Part shown: in pieces, positions 34,374 through 46,064 of the stretch
Layout of the letters: every line of letters starts with the position of its first letter
Numbering within the stretch: the stretch's first letter is position 1
Assembly (NCBI GenBank): GCA_002943765.1
Contig: PQWQ01000030.1
Location: forward strand, 436,501 to 500,500
Source: Psoroptes ovis
Taxonomy: Eukaryota; Arthropoda; Arachnida; Sarcoptiformes; Psoroptidae
Direction of reading: 5' to 3'
Length of the DNA: 64,000 nt
Program-made: the position numbers and the translations under genes
The notes under the pieces: model-generated
What the model was told of the DNA's origin: nothing
The model's input: only the letters and a program-made list of their open reading frames with translations
Database searches by the model: none

Positions 34374-34837
34374 GATCGGTTTTCGAAACAAGCGATAAAT
34401 GATTAAACAAAAGTAATGATTATCTTCATTAAAATCACGCCAAAAAACAAAAAGCGCAAAATTTTTTGTTAAAATTTTTTTTATTCATACACAACGTTCG
34501 AATTGTTGTGAGGTGAACCTTATCGGGTTGAAATAGATTGTCAGGTGTAAATAGCCGTGCTCATATATAAGCGATGTACACTGCAGCCATCTAGTCATTT
34601 TTTTCAAAAATCAAAGGCTATAGTTTTTGGAAATTTTCCAAAAATTTAGTAATTTTTTATTTTCAAGGGAAACTTTACGAAAATTTTGAAATGATTGCCA
34701 TGCTGATTGCTGTTTTCTCGTTATTCTATTGTGTAAAACACGCCTTATGATTTGATTTATTTTTTAAAAATTAAATTTTAATCCATCTTTGTTTTTTTAT
34801 CTGGTGATAATATTTTATTTAATTACATTTAATCATA
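34374..34837. promoter_or_regulatory. Divergent promoter region, USP and TCP1
   Basis: 464 bp between divergent start codons. It contains TATATAA at 34564-34570 and a CTAGATGGC motif at 34582-34597. Confidence 0.5.
34582..34597 (-). promoter_or_regulatory. ACTAGATGGC motif in divergent promoter
   Basis: Read on the minus strand it is TGACTAGATGGCTGCA. It shares the ten-base core ACTAGATGGC with the CTCF-like site at 10632 but lacks the final GCGC-like part, so a CTCF call is weaker here. Confidence 0.3.
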
Positions 34838-37068
34838 ATGTCAGCTGTGCAAAATTTATTATCAGTTGCTGGTCAACGTGTTTCAGGACAAAATGTTCGA
34901 ACACAAAATGGTTGGTATTTTTTGTTTATTGTTAGAATATCAGATTCAATTCATTCAAATTTTTCCGATTAAAATAGTTATGGCTGCATCTGCTATAGCC
35001 AATGTAGTCAAATCATCATTAGGACCAATAGGATTAGATAAAATGCTTGTTGATGATATTGGTGATGTTACGATTACGAATGATGGTGCTACAATACTTA
35101 GCCTGTTAGAAGTTGAACATCCAGCTGCTAAAGTATTGGTTGATTTAGCACAATTACAAGATAAAGAAGTTGGTGATGGTACAACTTCGGTAGTGATTAT
35201 CGCCGCTGAACTCCTGAAAAATGCTGATGAATTAGTACAGAATAAAATTCATCCAACATCAATCATCTCGGGTTATCGTTTAGCATGTAAAGAAGCTGTC
35301 AAATATATTCAAGAAAATCTTTGCTATTCATGGGATGAACTTGGTGAATGTTCATTGATTCATGCAGCAAAAACATCCTTGTCATCTAAATTGATAGGAT
35401 CGTAAGTATTATTGTTAATCTATGACCTCATCATGTCCCATAAACTTTATCCATTTCACTTTTTTCCATTTTTTGGATTGTGTGACATGGATTATACGCT
35501 GGGAGCAGAGAAAATTTGAAATTTTGATCCCCTTTAGATCTTTATTTGTTTTTTGTTCGATCAAATAATTCAACTTGATCTAATTTTACATTTCTCCATT
35601 ATGATTAGTGATTCAGATTTTTTCTCCAAAATGGTAATTGATGCTTTAAAAATTGTCAAACAATCAGATGGTCGTGGTGGTCATAAATATCCTGTGAAAG
35701 CCATACGTATATTGAAAGCGAATGGAAAATCTATGCGAGAATCAATGCTTATCAATGGATTTGCATTGAATTGTGTTATAGCAATGCAAGGTCGGTACCT
35801 ATTATAAATTATTACTTATCAATTTTTTCCCTGTTTTTGAATGATTAAAACTAATGGTCGAATGATGTATGCAATTATACATTGCATTATATGATGACCA
35901 ATTTTAATGTTATCCATGTATATGACATCTTTATCTTCTTTTGATTCGAATGTTTTCCAAATTTTTAGAAGATCAGTGACATTAATTATATTCTATTTCT
36001 ACTTGATTACCAGGAATGCCTAAACATGTTAAGAATGCTAAAATAGCTCTGTTGGATTTTTCACTTCAAAAAGCCAAAATGAAAATGGGTGTACAAATGT
36101 TGATTACGGATCCAGATAAGCTGGAAGATATGCGTAAACGTGAAAGTGATATCACTAAAGAACGTATTTTGAAAATAATTAATGCTGGTGCTAATGTTAT
36201 TCTTACCACTGGTGGTATCGATGAATTATGTCAAAAATATTGTCTTGAAGCTGGCGTAATGGCTGTACGTCGTTGTCGTAAAATAGATTTGAAACGTATA
36301 GCAAAAGCTACCGGTGGTCAATTGATTTCAAGTTTAGCCAATATGGATGGTGATGAAACATTTGAATCCGCAATGTTAGGCGAAGCTGAAGAAGTTGTAC
36401 AAGAACGTATAGCTGATGATGAATTGATATTGATCAAAGGGTATGAGCCTCTTGAATTAATTCAATTAATTAATTTTCTCATTGAAATTTTCCAACATTT
36501 CTAAAATAGAACTAAAAATCATAATTCTGCATCAATTATTCTACGTGGTGCTAATGAATTTTTCTTGGATGAAATGGAAAGATCATTACATGATTCATTG
36601 TGCGCCGTTAAACGTGTACTTGAATCGAAAAAAGTTGTACCAGGTGGTGGTGCAGTCGAAGCAGCTTTATCTGTTTATTTAGAAAATTTTGCTACAACCA
36701 TTGGTTCGAGAGAACAGTTGGCTATTGCTGAATTTGCTAAATCATTACTGATTATACCGAAAACATTGGCAGTGAATGCAGCCAAAGATGCAACTGATTT
36801 AGTCGCCAGATTACGTGCTTATCATAATAGTTCACAACAAAAAACCGAACATGTTTCATTGAAAAATTCTGGATTAAATTTGGTCGATGGTGATGTACAA
36901 GATTGTGTACAAATGGGTATACTTGAACCGGCTATTTCCAAGATTAAAAGTTTGAAATTTGCTACTGAAGCTGCAATCACAATATTACGTATTGATGATT
37001 TAATAAAACTGCAAAAAGAAAAAGAAGATCATAGATATGGTGGTGATGAATGTTATGGCGGTGATTGA
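34838..37068 (+). CDS. TCP1: T-complex protein 1 subunit alpha (CCT1)
   Basis: Exons 34838-34910, 34978-35401, 35609-35790, 36014-36440 and 36510-37068 give 554 residues, the usual length for a CCT subunit. CCT1 is one of eight subunits of the cytosolic chaperonin that folds actin, tubulin and WD proteins. The N-terminus MSAVQNLLSVAGQRVSGQNV, the subunit-alpha stretch ANVVKSSLGPIGLDKMLVDD, the ATP sites DVTITNDGATIL and GDGTTSVV, the LDFSLQKAKMKMGVQ segment, LTTGGIDELCQKY and GGGAVEAALSVYLENFATTIGS all agree with TCP1 rather than another subunit. Intron 2 (207 bp) and intron 3 (223 bp) are the longer ones. The tail is short and Gly/Asp-rich (RYGGDECYGGD). AATAAA lies at 37125. Confidence 0.97.
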
Positions 37069-37273
37069 ACATCATAATTCCATACACCTTCACCAATTTG
37101 ATTGAATTACTTAAACAGAATTCGAATAAAAACAAAACTAACAGGTTATAATCTTGGGTTTTTTCAAAAAATGATTTAATTATGCAAATTATTATTCGAA
37201 TGAAAATAAATAAATAAATAATTTTTTTACAAAATAAATTATTTCAAAATTGATTAAAGGCTATAGATGAAAT

Positions 37274-38379
37274 ATGGAAAACAAATCCCATTTCAGCAAT
37301 TCAACGATTGTCAAACAATTCGATGCCTTGGAAAAATCAGCCACACAAATACGCGCGAAAGATTTGACGATGATGATTAATCGATTATCATCATCATCAT
37401 TGATTAATGATCAAAAACAAATGATTAATAGCCATAAAATAATTGATATTAATTGTCAAACAGGACGTACAACATCGTTGTTGTTGGAGAAATTTCCCAG
37501 AAGTGTCGTTATTGGAATTGATTCAAATGAATCAATGGTACAATGGGCAAAAAATCATTACAATCAAAAACAGCTTGATCATCGTAGCAATAATTTCATA
37601 TGTGCCGATATTAGTCGATCGGATTTTTGTCAAAATTTAAAAAACGTGGTCATTGATCATGATACTATCGATGTATCGAATCGATTCGATCTGATTTTTT
37701 CCATTCATTCATTTTCATTGATGGATCCAAATATTGATATTATCATGTCAAATTTCGGATCATTATTGAAGCCAAGTATGATATGACTTTGAATTAATTT
37801 TAAAATTTTAATTTTAAAAATAATTCATTTTTTCATTTTCCACCAACAGATGGCGTACTATGTGCAACATTTTCATTTTGGTGTGATTTATTTCGTATTG
37901 GTAATGAAATTATTCAAAATGATCAACATCATAATCAAATTCAAATACCAAATCAATTTAAATATAAAATGTTTGAACCAGATTGGTCAAATGAAATTGA
38001 AAAATTAAAGCATTTATGCCGTAAAAATCAATTTGATTATCAGCAACAGCATCAAAATAATGATGATTATCCGAATAATTTGTTCCGAATTGAATTAATC
38101 AAACAACGAATCGAATTTCCTACGTTGAAACGTATACAAGATTGTCTTCGTTTCATATATCCATTGGCACCATATGTTTCAGAATCACAACGTTTACGTT
38201 TTTTTAGTCAATTTTTCGATAATGTTTATGATTATTCAATGATAATGAATTGTTGTGAGCAAAAATCACCATTCAAATCATCGCAACAGCAACCACACTT
38301 GGAACATGAATCGGATACATATCATTTGACATATCAATATATTATGTTGAATACAATCAAGACCAGCCTCAGCCAGTAA
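37274..38379 (+). CDS. Class I SAM-dependent methyltransferase, JHAMT-like
   Basis: Exons 37274-37775 and 37850-38379 give 343 residues. Motif I is IIDINCQTGRTT, where the classical form would be D.GCG.G; a Cys-Gln-Thr-Gly version is unusual but keeps the last Gly. Motif II is VVIGIDSNESMVQWA with the acidic residue expected to hold the SAM ribose. FDLIFSIHSFSLM corresponds to motif IV and LLKPSNGVLCATFSF to the following strand. The order resembles arthropod juvenile hormone acid methyltransferase-like proteins, but nothing in the C-terminal half is diagnostic, so substrate and pathway are open. Several stretches are Asn/Gln/His-rich, as in other genes here. It follows TCP1 at 206 bp on the same strand. 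Confidence 0.6.
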
Positions 38380-39795
38380 ATGAGTAAGTAATTGAATTGA
38401 ATTCAATAGTGTTTGACCCTAAGTAAATGAAACAATCAAATAACAACTTATTTATTATTAAAGACTATAGCATCATTAAAATTTATTGAATTTATTTGAA
38501 TTTTCATAATTTTCAAACACACAACACAACAATAATAAATAATAATACACTTGATATTTGAATTAATTTGATACATTGAAGCAACAATCAATGATTTGAT
38601 TTGTGTGTGTGTGTGTGTGTTGTGTTGAATGCTCATTATTATTATTTGCCCATATTCTTGACATGAATTTTCAAAAATTTTCTTAAAGAAACTTGTCTTA
38701 TTTTTTTCTGAATGAATGAATGAATACAAACATGGTATGTGTTGTCGTGTCATGTCAATCAAATTTCATCGCAGCCCAAAGAATCGAATGTTTCAAAACA
38801 TATTTTTTTTAATATTCTTTTGACAAAATATGGTCAAACATGTCATCAAAATAGACATGTTCAAATTTTTGATACATTTTCATTCATTGATTATTATGTA
38901 AAATAATGGATCAAAAATCAATGACCGAAAACAAATTTTTTAAAAAACATTTTACTGATGATGATGATGATTTGTTTGTTGTTTGTTCGCTTGTTGGCGA
39001 TCCAATCCAATCATCAATCCTCCTACGACGATCCTTAATTTTTTTCCATCTCTTGTCTCTTAGTCAACAGCTGTCATGTCTTTATTTGTTTTCATGTCTT
39101 TTGTTTTTTTTATCCGGCATCAAACAAACAAATAACAAATAAACATGTTGTTGGTGATGATGGTTAAGCAATTTCTTCAGCTTTCATTCATTCATTCATT
39201 CAAAGAAATTGCTGAAGAAAATTCATATTTGTTTAAGAAGATTTTCTTATTTATTTGTTTATTAATCAAAAAAAAAAAAAAAAAAAAATCAATTCAAGAC
39301 ATTCATTATAAGCTAACTGTGGCCCACACTTTGCAAATTTGAATGAATGAAATTTGAAAAAAATTCCTAAGATGTTTCAAGTGATGATGATGATTATAAC
39401 AAGGTGATGTAAACAGGATATTTGTTTAAATAAAAAATAATTGATGTCATGATTGATAGATTTGATTGAAAGATTGATTGATAAATTCATTAAAAACACA
39501 ACAGAACAAGAGAATTGAGAGTTTTTACCTAAACATATCAATATTTGAACTTATTTTGGCCCTCATCATCATTATCATCGAATAATTTGTGGTAGGCATT
39601 CGGCTTACCAGGCACCAACCACTATTGACCATTCATAATCACAAATAAAAGGTTGAGTCTACTTGTCCATTTTATCAATGACAAAAAAAAATTGATGATA
39701 ATTATAATATATAGACAAACAAACAAACGAAAAATGAAAAACAAACATCTTAATCATAAGGTGTCTAAATTGTTTGTATGATTATTATATTATTA

Positions 39796-39872
39796 GGTTG
39801 TCCGAAAAGTTCATTCGGCTTAATGATCGGTAGAGTTGCTAATGAAAATCGGCCAAAACTTTTCGGACTACC
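39796..39872. mobile_element. Palindromic MITE, copy 8 (type B, +)
   Basis: TA then GGTTGTCCGAAAAGTT; the end is AACTTTTCGGACTACC then TTA. Core CATTCGGCTTAATGATC. Confidence 0.88.
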
Positions 39873-40260
39873 TTATATTTGTCTGCTAAATTTTATTTTT
39901 TGATGATTAAATTATTGAGGATTTTTTCATTTGGGAGAAATAACACATATCCATATCTATTACCTAATCAATTTGTATGTCGACTGGACCTGAAAATTGA
40001 TTGATAAGTTTTGCAAAAAGAAAGAAAATAGAATTATTTCAAAAGAAAACCAAAATTGCTTCTGGGATGTTTGATCACAATCAAGTTGATGATGATCACC
40101 AAGGCACCCATCGCATTAGTGAATTGTTTGCTTAGACTTTGAATTAAATGTCTTTGAGCGATGAAATGTATTTTTTTTTTTTTTTTTAAGAAAATATTTT
40201 GGTAAAAGTGTTTGTGTTTTGTTAACTTTAATCTAATGTTAATAAATTTTTATTTATTTA

Positions 40261-40337
40261 GGCTGTCCGAAAAGTTCATCACCGGTTAATCAATCGAAAG
40301 TTGCTCATGAAAATCAGCCATAACTTTTCGGACAGCC
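40261..40337. mobile_element. Palindromic MITE, copy 9 (type B variant, +)
   Basis: TA then GGCTGTCCGAAAAGTT; the end is AACTTTTCGGACAGCC then TA. The left core half reads CATCACCGGTTAATC, between types B and C. Confidence 0.88.
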
Positions 40338-40721
40338 TAATATTTGAAAATGTCAATTTTGATCATTTTCAAAATTGGTCATTCATTTTTTAGCCAGTTT
40401 ATCACAGTTTGTCACAGTCAATATGTGAAATTCGAATATTTCGATATTTCGGGCAGTTGAAAGTTGAAAATTTTTAATTTCATTTCAAGGCAATGTCAAT
40501 GTATTTGGCGGCATTTTGTGATGTTTTTTTTCTTGTGATGATGTTTGCTTTTTATCAATGCATTCTCTCGGTACATCATGCATCACACACAAATATACAC
40601 AGGTGAAATGTTGTGAATTTCATACCTTGAAATTAATGAAAAAAATTGAAGATAATTTTCAAATGAATATGACAACGATTTGATTTGATTTTCATACATT
40701 CATTCATTTGTGTATGTATTG

Positions 40722-40798
40722 CGTTGTCCGAAAAGTTTTGGCCGATTTTCATGAACAACTTTATTGTGATTAACCTGTTATGAACTTTTCGGACAACC
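40722..40798. mobile_element. Palindromic MITE, copy 10 (type B, -)
   Basis: CGTTGTCCGAAAAGTTTT to AACTTTTCGGACAACC. Core GCCGATTTTCATGAACAAC. The flanks no longer carry an exact TA. Confidence 0.85.
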
Positions 40799-40939
40799 AA
40801 ATATATGATTGTTTGATTATACAAATAATTATTTTTTGTTTTTTTGTAAATCAAATCAAAAATTTCGAGCTTGTCGAAATGAATTTTTCAAATAAATATT
40901 TTCCTTGATTTATTTAAAATTGTCCACACTGATTTGTTT

Positions 40940-40940
<1 letters not shown>

Positions 40941-40971
<31 letters not shown>
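40941..40971 (+). repeat. 31-bp poly-A tract
   Basis: An uninterrupted run of 31 A, the longest homopolymer noticed in the window. It is preceded by no recognisable retroelement or processed gene copy. Confidence 0.9.
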
Positions 40972-40973
<2 letters not shown>

Positions 40974-41409
40974 AAAAAATAAATAATCAAAATTCAATAA
41001 ACACTGGTAGCGCATCGGTATGTTGTGAATGTATAAATCAAATTTTTCTATAGCCCTTAACCTTTTTGATTATCTGTTGGTGTGTGTGTGTGTGTTTTGA
41101 TCGAGATAAGATGATGAGTATAATCTAATCACCCTGTAAGGTGGACACCCTACAGTGTGTTAACAAGTGAAAAACAAAAATTTTACTTCAAAGATATTAT
41201 CATTGAAATATGTTTATATTTAATACAAAATATTGAATTATTTGTTTATTTTGAAATATGAAATGCATCATTTTATATTTCAAATAAAATCAATGTCAAT
41301 CAAATAATAGAAGAATGATGATGATGATGATTATCGAAAATATTCGAATCAATTTAACATATAATTATTATTTGATTTGAATGATCAACAATCCAATCTA
41401 TTTCTTTTA

Positions 41410-41494
41410 GGTTGTCCGAAAAGTTTTTACCAATTTTCAGATGTTTTTCAATTAGTAGTATTAGAATCAATCGGCAAGAACTTTCTGGACAACC
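41410..41494. mobile_element. Palindromic MITE, copy 11 (type D, +)
   Basis: TA then GGTTGTCCGAAAAGTT; the end is AACTTTCTGGACAACC. Core CAGATGTTTTTCAATTAG with a roughly 10-bp longer loop. Confidence 0.85.
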
Positions 41495-41973
41495 TGATAA
41501 TATTGAATAATATACACATTTGTTTCAAAGCATTTTTCGAATAAATAATTTCAAACCTTTCAGGGGCAAATATTTTTGGATTATTTGATTATACACGCGA
41601 AAATTCGACATGAATTCTAGAATGACCGCCGGAACTTGAATTGAAATCGAAATGGCAACGATTCTTATTTTTGACAAGTTTTTACGAGAAGAAAAATTCA
41701 AAATCGAATCAATTTTTATACATTTTCAAAGGTGAGGCACAACCTCTGAAAACAAATATATTTTTTTTTGTTCAAATAAAATTTTTGAAAAATCAAAAAT
41801 TTTATTGATTTTTTCAGCTTTGCTTTGTTTTGTTTCATCAATATATTCAATCTATATATCGGCAAATCGAATAAGATTCATTCACAAATATTTTATTTTA
41901 TTTTGATTTTTTGAAAAATTTTACGACGTGACAATAGAGCGCCGAATATATGTCGGTGTAGCATTATTGAATT

Positions 41974-42005
41974 GAATCGAATTCAATTCAATTCAATTCA
42001 ATTCA
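41974..42005. repeat. AATTC pentamer microsatellite
   Basis: About six tandem AATTC/TTCAA units followed by a degraded unit. Confidence 0.7.
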
Positions 42006-42449
42006 AATCAGCTCAATTGAACCAATGAAGAGCCTGAATGAAGATATCATAAAATTCATTCCAACCATTTTCCACCATTGAAAAAAAAATTGAAAACATC
42101 ATATTTTGAATTTTTGAATGCTCAACTTGGTAGTCGGTAGCTTTTCCGAAATACAAATAACAATCGATCGAAAAAAAATAAAGGCAAAAATTTCACAATT
42201 GTAAATCAATTTGATCCATCAATATCGTCGATAAATGCACAGGCAAATAAATGATTGGTATGGATGCATCACATATTTTTTTATGATTATTTTCCGATTT
42301 AATTTATTATCACTGATTATTCATTTGTTTTCGGTATTTTTTATTTTTTATTTTTTTTTATTTTTTGAAATATTTGAAATGTATGATGAGTAAGTGTGAG
42401 CAAAATATGGCTTCGAATAACACTCACTCACTCATCATCATAAATATTA

Positions 42450-42525
42450 GGCTGTCCTAAAAGTTCATTCGGCTTATTCAATCGAGAGTCGCTCATGAAA
42501 ATCGGCCATAACTTTACGGACAACC
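42450..42525. mobile_element. Palindromic MITE, copy 12 (type B, +)
   Basis: TA then GGCTGTCCTAAAAGTT; the end is AACTTTACGGACAACC then TA. Core CATTCGGCTTATTCAATC. Confidence 0.88.
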
Positions 42526-42694
42526 TAAATAGATGAATATGAGATTTATTTTTAATAAATTTTTCTGGCGCTTTGATCACTAATAATGAATCAATGGTAA
42601 AAATTTGATTGAAAAAATAAAACAAAATAAACAAGGAAATTTGTACGATTGACATTTTCTTTTCATTTGCTCTTGAACAAAATTGAAAATTTCG

Positions 42695-42703
42695 TATATA
42701 AAG
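42695..42703 (+). promoter_or_regulatory. TATA box of an unassigned transcript
   Basis: TATATAAAG lies 109 bp before ATG/GTAAGT at 42804. The layout matches the two TATA-driven peptide genes at 12289 and 15794. Confidence 0.4.
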
Positions 42704-42803
42704 GCTTGAAAAGTGTCATTTTTGTAAAAATTTGAATAAATAAATAAATAAATATTTCCGAAACCAAACTATAGCCTCCAATAAATTCAACAAAACAAAC
42801 AAA

Positions 42804-42989
42804 ATGGTAAGTTTTACATTTATTTCATTTTTTCCATGTTAAATCTCTTAGACAATTTTTTCCATTAAAAATATGGGCGTGCTACATGAATCCATTGCTG
42901 ATGCTGACCATATTTTTCTATGGGTATCATTTATCAATTTTGTTGACCTGAAATTTTTTGTTGAAAGCCACGTGTGTTCTTTTTTTTAA
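42804..42989 (+). other. Possible start exon (ATG directly at a splice donor)
   Basis: ATG at 42804-42806 is followed at once by the strong donor GTAAGT, so exon 1 would encode only Met. The nearest acceptor (CTCTTAG, exon from 42852) opens 45 codons to a TAA at 42987; that peptide has no recognisable feature and the intron would be only 45 bp. A more distant second exon is equally possible, including one of apterous-like gene A. Confidence 0.2.
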
Positions 42990-43200
42990 AATGATTTTCA
43001 CCGAAAAAAATTGTGTGTACAATAAGTGTGTCGGTTCCATTAGTTATTATAAGTTATGATTCAATGATTAATCCCCTATTGAGAGAGAGAGAGAAACATA
43101 TGAGGTAAATCAAAGAATACAGGGTGATAGAAGCGTAATGCGTGTCTGACATTTCGAATTCATAAATTGAATAATTGAATTCTTTGGTCATAATTATTTA

Positions 43201-43276
43201 GATTGTCCGAAAAGTTTTTGCCGATTTTTCCAATGATTTTCTACGATATAACCGGCTAAAAACTTTTCGGACAATC
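43201..43276. mobile_element. Palindromic MITE, copy 13 (type C, -)
   Basis: TA then GATTGTCCGAAAAGTT; the end is AACTTTTCGGACAATC then TA. The termini are perfect complements, including the G-to-A change at base 2. Core CCAATGATTTTCTACGAT. Confidence 0.9.
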
Positions 43277-43912
43277 TAATATTTATGATTATTATTATTA
43301 GCATAATAAAGTCATCATCACCGTTTGTTTGAATGTAAGCAAAATGTACGAAAATTTTCACATTAATTTCATCATCATTTGTCATTATTATCTGCATCAT
43401 CATCATCATCATCAGAGTCAAATTGAATAAATTAAATAAATTATTCAGTGGCACTAAATTCTGTGACATAAAACAATAATGACGACCATTGTTGAATACA
43501 TAATTCATGCTTTTCTATGATGAATTCAATTAAAAATTTTTTAATTATTCACAAAAATGAAAATTTCAAGCCCCAAAGAATTTTCGATTCTCAGGTCATT
43601 TTGAATTATCATTGATTTCAAATATATATTTGATTTCGAACATTTCCAATGATTGATTCAAACTTTCACCATTTTCTTTGTTAGTAAAAATTAAAGAAAT
43701 TTGACAAATCAACAAAACAAACAAAATAATTTCTTATTTCTTATTTTTGATTAGTTTCAATGATAAGAAAATTGTATATTTATATTCATTTATTTATATT
43801 GATGATTGAGAATATAAAGATTGTCATTATCACATTGATATGTATTATGTATATTTCAATGTGACAAATATACATAGCAAAAAGTAGCGAATCATCAAAA
43901 AATTTTCTATAC

Positions 43913-43986
43913 GTTTGTCCGAAAAGTTTCTGTCGATTATATCGTAGAAAATCATGAATAATTCGGCAAGAACTTTTCGGACAACC
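43913..43986. mobile_element. Palindromic MITE, copy 14 (type C, +)
   Basis: GTTTGTCCGAAAAGTTTC to AACTTTTCGGACAACC. Core ATTATATCGTAGAAAATCAT. Confidence 0.85.
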
Positions 43987-44400
43987 TCAATATTTTTCAC
44001 CATGGTGGTGGTTTTCTTATAATATTTAAATGTTGCCGTTCATTTTTCGATGATCAGTATAAAAACATAAATTCCCACGCTTTGCAATTTCGAAATTTTC
44101 GAATTCAAACACATCTATTCACTAAGAGAATCGAAATTTTGAAATGAAACTTTAGTTTATCTGTGCATAAGAATCATTATTATTATTATTCATATCATTA
44201 CATCAACTTATATCAATCAAAACAACAAATAGCCCGGTAGCTTTTTGTTGTTGTTGATTATTATCAGAGTGAAGAAAAATGAAGCGAGCAATAATATAAG
44301 AAATTGAATTAAATCAAAGTTCAAAGTTCACCAGTTTGATAAGTGTATCTTTGAAATAATAATATTTAAAATTGATACTTTAAGTAATGTATGTATTTTT

Positions 44401-44476
44401 GGTTGTCCGAAAAGTTTTTGCTGATTTATCAGTTTGAAAAACATTTGAAAATCAACGAAAAACTTTTCGGACAATT
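44401..44476. mobile_element. Palindromic MITE, copy 15 (type D, -)
   Basis: GGTTGTCCGAAAAGTTTT to AACTTTTCGGACAATT. Core GAAAAACATTTGAAAATC, the complement of type D. Confidence 0.85.
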
Positions 44477-45690
44477 CAAATAATTTCTGAAATTTGAAAT
44501 TTTAAAAACACAAGTGAAATCGAATGTATCGAATCAAGTAAGGATATCCTTGTGAAATGATCAAGCTAAAGACATGAAATTGTTGATATATATATTTCTT
44601 ACTTTGTAACTTTGAAAAAAACATCTAAAATAGATTTTTGACACCTGATTATCTTTGATTAAAGGCTATAACTTTAAGAACAAAGAGCCTTAAAATATCG
44701 ATTGTTTCTAATGCCATTAGAAACAATTAATAATGCCCATTGGAAACCAATGAACTCAGGAAATCAAGTAAAAATATTGAATGTAAGATAAATATGTGTG
44801 AATTTATATTTAAAATTCATATTTCACCGGATGCTGAATCATCGAAAATATTTCGATTATTTCTTACAATTATTTTCATTGATTTTCAATCGATTTCGAT
44901 TGATTTAGAATTGAACTGATGATGATGATAATAATAATATACAGAGTGATGTGATGTGATAATTGTTTTGTTTTGTTCATTTTCAATTTTGACCTTTAAA
45001 CTCCAAAGAGGTTGAACACAAATATATTCGTATACAGGAAAAAAAAGTCAATGACAAACTGATTTACACATCGATTAAGATTGATTCAATTGATTTTTCT
45101 ATTTCAAATTCAAGGTACAATTATCATGTTAATATCGAGCTAACAAGCCTTTAAAAAAAATTATTATTTATTCATACGAATATATTATTCATATATTTGA
45201 CTTTAAAAAAATCATAAAGCTGTATTTCATTTCATTTCAATGAATGAATGGAATACATACATTCACATATTGAATATTTGGATGACACAATACATCCGTA
45301 ACAAAGTTATGCTAATTTATTCAAAAAAAAATGAAAATAAAAATAAAAAATATGTAAATTAGTAAGGACACGTTCCTAGTCGTTCGATGATGATGATGAT
45401 GACGGTGATGATGGTGATATTCATGATATGGATGATCATTTTCATTTCATGTTGTTTCATTGTATTACAAAGCAATAGTCGCTTGAAATCGAATGAGAGA
45501 CATGATTTGTGTGTGTGTGTGTGTCTGTGTGTTTGTGAGTGTGTGGATAGTGTGTAAAATATTCAAACATAATAATGATACTTATAAATTATATTTGAAT
45601 CATATATATATGAATGCACAAATTATACCTGCATGAATGCATGATTGGTTTTTGTATTTGAAGAGAATATAATTATTTAATATTTGAATG

Positions 45691-45804
45691 ATTACAGGGT
45701 TTCAAGTTTTAATTCGTAGTTTTAAAGTTGATTTTCATAGTTTTGAATAGAATTTCATATGATAAAATTACGAAATTGAATTTTCAAACTTTACATCCTG
45801 TAAT
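45691..45804. mobile_element. Second palindromic repeat family, copy B
   Basis: Left ATTACAGGGTTTCAAGTT with ATTCGTAGTTTTAAAG; the complement of the right end is ATTACAGGATGTAAAGTT with TCAATTTCGTAATTTT. It resembles copy A at 14967. A 16-bp direct repeat AATATTTGAATGATTA occurs at 45679-45694 and 45814-45829, flanking it. Confidence 0.65.
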
Positions 45805-46064
45805 TAATAATATAATATTTGAATGATTATTGAATTCTATGTGTATTGAATCGATTGAATAATCAGAAATATTTATTGAAAAATAAGTTACATATTTTCA
45901 TTCATATAAATTCAATTTGATTTCAATGATAGTTTTGATAGTTTGAAAATAATAATAATAATAATAATAAATTCTTAAATCTTAATTTGAATTCAATTTT
46001 CTCGAATAAGAATCATCGATATCAATCAAATGGCCGACGAACTTGTTGGTTTTTGACCCAACAG

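Larger units (their letters stand above)
38380..42694. other. Gene-free, MITE-bearing stretch upstream of apterous-like gene A
   Basis: No coding exon was recognised. It contains five palindromic elements (39796 to 42525), a GT microsatellite at 38602-38620, a 31-bp poly-A at 40941-40971 and an AATTC pentamer run at about 41974-42005. A search by eye for a LIM1-type exon (C-x2-C ... W-H-x2-C) was negative. Confidence 0.45.
42990..46064. other. Non-coding stretch upstream of apterous-like gene A
   Basis: Three palindromic MITEs (43201 to 44476) and a copy of the second palindrome family (45691-45804). Microsatellites of GT lie at about 45509-45545 and of ATA near 45949-45969. No exon was recognised. 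Confidence 0.45.

Noticed and set aside
34498..34520. Possible tRNA T-loop (GTTCGAATT)
   Set aside because: No matching acceptor, D or anticodon arms could be drawn around it; no other tRNA-like B box was found in the window.
37858..37870. GATGGCGTAC as another CTCF-like site
   Set aside because: It lies inside the coding part of the methyltransferase exon 2 and lacks the ACTAG half of the motif.
40633..40854. Minus-strand frame containing KIGQNFSDN
   Set aside because: The phrase KIGQNFSDN and its forward counterpart VVRKVF/GCPKSF recur in many frames because they are translations of the MITE termini, not a protein family.
40941..40971. Poly-A tract as the tail of a retroposed gene copy
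   Set aside because: No coding-like or repeat-like sequence precedes it and no target duplication is apparent.
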